Assembly: GCA_948567375.1 (NCBI GenBank)
Contig: OX419759.1
Coordinates: forward strand, 61,729,493 to 61,793,492
DNA length: 64,000 nt
Direction: 5' to 3'
DNA from: Lunularia cruciata
Taxonomy: Eukaryota > Streptophyta > Marchantiopsida > Lunulariales > Lunulariaceae
Both the position numbers and the translations under genes were made by a program. Positions within the stretch are counted from its first letter, which is position 1. Every line of letters starts with the position of its first letter. Positions 60,005 to 64,000 of this stretch are shown here, piece after piece. The notes beneath the pieces are model-generated. The model searched no databases and was not told where the DNA came from. It was given only the letters and a program-made list of their open reading frames with translations.

Positions 60005-60231
60005 GATGCACATGCGCGCATAAAAACTGACAAGATACATGTGCGTGTAAAACACCGACAAGATAGACGTGCGCATGAAACACTGACGCATCACTTCTCC
60101 TGTCGTGAATGGTAGAGTAGACGTGCGCGTAAAACACTGACAAGATAAACGTGCGCATAAAACACTGAAACATCACTTTGCCGGTCGTAATGGTAGAGTA
60201 CACGTGCGCATAAAACACTGACAAGATAAGC
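60005..60231. repeat. Minisatellite with two alternating unit types
   Basis: Six units begin GTGCGCRTAAAACACTGA or a close variant. Short units (about 28 bp, ending CAAGATA) are near 60012, 60040, 60122 and 60203; long units (about 54 bp, adding a CATCACTT..GTCGT..GGTAGAGTA segment) are near 60068 and 60150. The order is short-short-long-short-long-short. On the minus strand the array is open and encodes repeated FYAHVYSTI-like peptides, probably incidental. Confidence 0.9.
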
Positions 60232-61150
60232 TAGTTCCAGCTCGTAGATGTTCCAACTAAACCCTAAAACTCAAACATCTCCTCGCTTTGACAAAAAAAT
60301 ATTGTTTCCTCAGGCGGCGAAACATGCCATATATATCACAGCTCTTAGAAACGTGGTCATCAGAACCCCTTTCAATCACGACTGCTTAGTAAAATGCTGG
60401 TACTGACGAACAAGGGATTGCCCTAGCCTCCTTCATATAATAGTTCACAACACAAGACGTGTTTGCAGGCGGCGGTGGCAGTTATATGTTATTTCCTAGA
60501 TTTTGTTAGAATAAATTAAATCTATGTTTCGGATGTTTTGAAGTTCACAAGGAACCGCAGGAAAATCCGAGCCCAATGTCATCCCCTAAGGAAAAAGAAA
60601 GTACAAGCTATTAAAAATGTATCAAAGGAAAACAAGCACAAGGCTCGTGAGAAAATATGCAAAACCCAAGGAACCAAGGAGAACAAATTCAACAACCATA
60701 ACTGACCATTTGATAATCACGTTGGATAGTCTATTTGTTGACTATTGCTTGAAGGTATTATAAAGGTCCTCTAATGGCATATCTTGTAGAAGGTATGATA
60801 AAGCTTCCGTAATGGTATATCTTGTAAAAGGGGCAGTAATGTATTGTTCTTGAGAGGAGTTCTTGCTATTCCTCTCCAAGCACCTATGTAAACAATGCCT
60901 AGTGTTGCAAGGTGACAAAAACTCTTTGTAAAAAATATGAGGTGAGTGTAGCGGACAAAATTGTCATAGCCCATCTACTCTACAAACATCCTTGTTTGCT
61001 CTCCTTATAAAAGACCATAGAAATGATGGAAAACATGCATAAAAAATTTCAATGGAAAGTAAGGTAAACCATAGTTTATAGTGGTACTCTTTGCTTATTG
61101 AGGCAATGATTGTCAGTGCATCCACTTGTGTAGTTTCCCATGCCAGAGAT
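60232..61150 (-). repeat. Repeat R1, copy 4
   Basis: It matches copy 3 over its whole length (CTTAGTAAAATGCTGG near 60388; GTTTCGGATGTTTTGAAG near 60526; GGCATATCTTGTAGAAGG near 60774, itself locally duplicated near 60812). It abuts the minisatellite. Confidence 0.75.
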
Positions 61151-62528
61151 TCATATACATTTGCAACCAGATCAAGTAATATATGTCTCTTTGGTGAAAG
61201 TTATTATCTTTCCTCTTGTCCTCCCTGAAGGTGGACCGGTCAGGTTCAACTACTTGTCAATTTTCACTAGAAATTGGTAGACTACAATATACTTATAATA
61301 TAACAATGGAATTTGGTGGGTTTTTCATCCAAAGGTATCGCAAAATATATGTGCTATGTGTAGTATGGGTTGATTTGATATTGATTTGACACAATGATTT
61401 TATAGATTTAAAGGTTAGATGTGGTGAACCTGACCATGTAGAGATTGTTTTTAATGAACTCAATCAAAGAGAAATATGGAACCACTCTCTTAGACCCTTG
61501 CTAGCTGAGTCACAATCCAACATGATGCATACATGGGACGACTCATCAAGTTTCCTTCTCAACTCCTCAAGCAAAACAAGCAGAGCCAAAAACTCGAAAA
61601 TAAAATACGTCTAGCTTCCTACCAGTCCATAATTCATAGGGAATCTTACCACTTTGAATCTAAATTGTTTGCAACAGTTCTAAAGATACATTGCGCACAT
61701 GAAGCTTCACCTCAATGAGGCTTTGGTAACAACAATTTATTGAATACAAACTCACAATTGCCTTCACACCACATTAGAATGAAGTACCAAACTGGAAGAA
61801 CAAGACTCTATTTGATACACATGTGTTGCCACACCTACCTTCTAAAGGTAGGTGACGCAATTTGGCATCTCAGATCAGAATGCACTTATGGTCCTGATGG
61901 TTGGAGGATGCTTTCTTGAGGAATTTTGCCTGTGCATGGTTTCCGAACAGAGAAGTGAAGCATGTGTATTCTAGTACCTTCTTCAAGTCCGAACCTCTCA
62001 TAGAGCTAATGGCATTTAGTTGCTTAACACATTGGAGACTTTGTGTCCAAGTCTTTGATCCCACTGGTGCACATTTTTCTCCTAAATAGATGAGAAAGTA
62101 TATGGTGAAAGATAATTTCTGTCAGTCATGGAAATACATTAAAACTATAAAATTTATGCATAAGTAAAGATTCATGCAAGTTAACAAGTTGAATATATTT
62201 ATGATGAGAAATTAAAATAAGAGGCAAATCAAAGGAATTAGGTCTTAGTTTAAATGAGTGGGTAGACCATAAAATGTGGGAATTCTACTCCATAGACAAT
62301 TGATAGGACATCAGTTGCCATGAATTTCCACTTGGAGATTGAGCTTCAAGCAAGAAACAAACCAATCGGAGTTGAGGTAGAACTTGGTAAGTTGGTCCCA
62401 ATTATGGACTAACTTCATATGCATTGAGGATGGAACCATTCAAGGCTGCTTGATTGGATGTCAAAGAATTTATTGAATTCAAAAAGCTGGATAAGTTTTG
62501 TCTACTATGCTATCCAAGGCTATAGCGT
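61151..62528. other. No gene seen
   Basis: Frames up to about 64 codons only, none recognisable. No transposon motif noted. Confidence 0.4.
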
Positions 62529-63080
62529 TGCAGCCAGGGTTCTTCTTGGATTGATTCAGAGATGACTTGGTGATGAGGGTGAGTGTAAGTGGTGAGTGCT
62601 TCCTATGAGAGAGTGATTGAACATGGGTGCAATGATAATCTTGGCTTGTATATGACCAGGTAATGGCTTATTTTCGAGACAAGTTTGTGTTTTCTCAACA
62701 AATTTCAATCAGCATTTGTTTGTAGGACCAATTCACCAAGGTGGCAGAGTTTATCATACAAAAGTTAATACCTTCTTCTCTTGCTTAATACCTTCTTCTA
62801 TTGGCTTGGATTTGACTAGGTAATAGCTGTATTCTCCAGGCTCTCGTGCTGCAACTAGGGTTCTTCCTGGATTGATTGACATATAATCTGGTGATAAGAG
62901 GGAGTGTAGGTAGAGAGTGCTTCCTATGAGAGAGTGTTTGAACATGGGTGCAATGATCATATGGGCTTGTATTTGACCGGGTAAAGGCTCCTTTGCAAGA
63001 CAAGTTTGTATGTTTTCTCAAAAAAATCTCAATCAGTATTTGTTTGTAGGACCAATTCACCAAGGTGATAGAGTTTATTC
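62529..63080. repeat. Tandem repeat, 320-bp period x2
   Basis: TGCAGCCAGGGTTCTTCTTG at 62529 and TGCAACTAGGGTTCTTCCTG at 62849 start copies of about 235 bp, both ending at ACCAATTCACCAAGGTGGCAG-type sequence. About 85 percent identical by eye. Confidence 0.9.
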
Positions 63081-63379
63081 ATACAAAGGATACTTAGTCT
63101 GCAATGTTCATCAGTTTGCACCTTTGATTTTTATTATAACACCTTCTTCTCTTTAATCAAAGTCACACATAAAAGGGTGTACACATCTTTATAAGCTTTG
63201 GCATGGAAGAAAAGGGAAAGAGTGGCATATCTGAGAACATTTGGTTGCTCAATCTTTGTGCACATTATCATCTGAGAACAAAGTTTGAGACAAGAGATAT
63301 TTTTTGTTGGATATAATTTAGGATCCAAAGCCTTCAGATTGTGGGATCAGAAGAAGAAAAAGACATGGGAAAATAGGTA

Positions 63380-64000
63380 TTTCATGTTCAAAGAAGAGCT
63401 ATGTGATTATTGATGGTCATAGATGCTTAACTTAGATGTAGATTATTTTCAAGAGAGAGATGGAGCAGCCAATGCTAGAATGACAATTTGATGAGATAGA
63501 AGTTGATGGAGATTTCTATAACCTTCTAGGGAGTTCAAAAATTGAAGCTACAAAAGAATCTACAAGTGGGACTAGCATTTGTCCACTTCAAGAAAAGAGT
63601 GGAGAAAATCAAGAACCTAATTTGCAAATAAGATCAACTTCAACCATTTAAGATGGAGAAAATCACAAAAGTGGAAGAATAAGAAGACAACCATAAATCA
63701 CTGCAGTTGTCCAAGATGGAGTGGGATCCAAACTGCAGTTCCATGAATGACCTACAAAGTTATATTGAGTGGGATTAGAATGAGACATCTTGTGCATGCA
63801 TTATTGCAGTTAAGATTGAAGGAAAAGATGTGGATGTAAATCCTAGTAATTTCAAGCAATGCAATCACCTAAGTGGGTGAAGGCTATGAATCATGAATTA
63901 AATTCATTGAAGCACAACATGATTTGGAAGCTAACAACTTATTTAAATGGAAAACACTAAAATATAAGTTTATAAACCAAGCTTGATACTAAGTGAAACA
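63380..64000 (+). mobile_element. Copia-4, integrase-RT linker and RT start, cut by window end
   Basis: A linker (FDEIEVDGDFYNLLGSSK near 63490) is followed by the start of the copia RT: SPKWVKAMNHELNSLKHNM, then IWKL, near 63865-63940, matching the usual SPKWxxAMNEEMxSLxxNxTW motif. A stop follows after about ten codons. The remainder lies beyond the window. Confidence 0.7.

Noticed and set aside
60005-60231. CRISPR-like array
   Set aside because: Units are contiguous with no unique spacers, in a eukaryotic context; a minisatellite.
1-64000. tRNA, rRNA or snRNA genes
   Set aside because: No cloverleaf with A/B boxes or rRNA core sequence was noticed by eye; a tRNAscan-SE or Rfam run would be decisive.

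Overview
The window looks like nuclear DNA of a land plant, most likely a seed-free one (moss, liverwort, lycophyte or fern). The species cannot be fixed from sequence alone. Evidence: one intact, intron-less polyphenol oxidase (PPO) with tyrosinase, DWL-like and KFDV-like regions and a secretory-type N-terminus; a fragment of a plant class-3 lipase; and a dense layer of decayed Ty1/copia, Ty3/gypsy and non-LTR elements in AT-rich DNA. I saw no bacterial operons, rRNA, tRNA or CRISPR arrays.

Layout. 0-2.9 kb: decayed minus-strand ORFs of unknown type. 2.9-5.3 kb: very AT-rich spacer. 5.3-10.8 kb: less AT-rich DNA with no recognisable transposon, many recent local tandem duplications, several short protein-like frames (one ending at a strong splice donor) and a long stem-loop. 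10.97-14.75 kb: non-LTR retrotransposon copy A (minus). 14.8-15.1 kb: lipase fragment. 16.8-17.9 kb: decayed PPO copy (plus), cut off by repeat R1. 18.7-21.6 kb: copia-1. 21.5-29.6 kb: a coiled-coil pseudogene and a gypsy element carrying remnants of a cytosine-5 DNA methyltransferase and a terminal PHD finger, near copies of repeat R2. 29.9-30.6 kb: large fold-back repeat. 32.6-33.7 kb: gypsy and copia scraps. 36.1-37.9 kb: the intact PPO gene (minus). 39.1-45.4 kb: copia-3 (plus) and copia-2 (minus) tail to tail. 45.4-48.8 kb: gypsy gag remnant (minus). 48.8-51.0 kb: 5'-truncated non-LTR copy D (plus) followed by R1. 53.4-59.8 kb: non-LTR copies B and C head to tail (minus). 60.0-60.2 kb: minisatellite. 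60.2-61.2 kb: another R1. 62.5-63.1 kb: 320-bp tandem repeat. 63.4 kb to the end: copia-4, cut by the window edge.

The only gene I would call functional is the PPO at 36.1-37.9 kb. The two most interesting systems are both mobile. (1) The gypsy element pairs a methylation-writer-like domain (C5-MTase, placed before reverse transcriptase) with a chromatin-reader-like domain (PHD finger at the C-terminus). (2) The non-LTR family has an N-terminal C2H2 finger, a reverse transcriptase, and a C-terminal CCHC plus restriction-like endonuclease region, an R2-like architecture unlike the APE-type L1/RTE elements usual in plants. Stop codons in the non-LTR copies sit at CGA-to-TGA and CAG-to-TAG changes, as expected if methylated cytosines have been deaminating.
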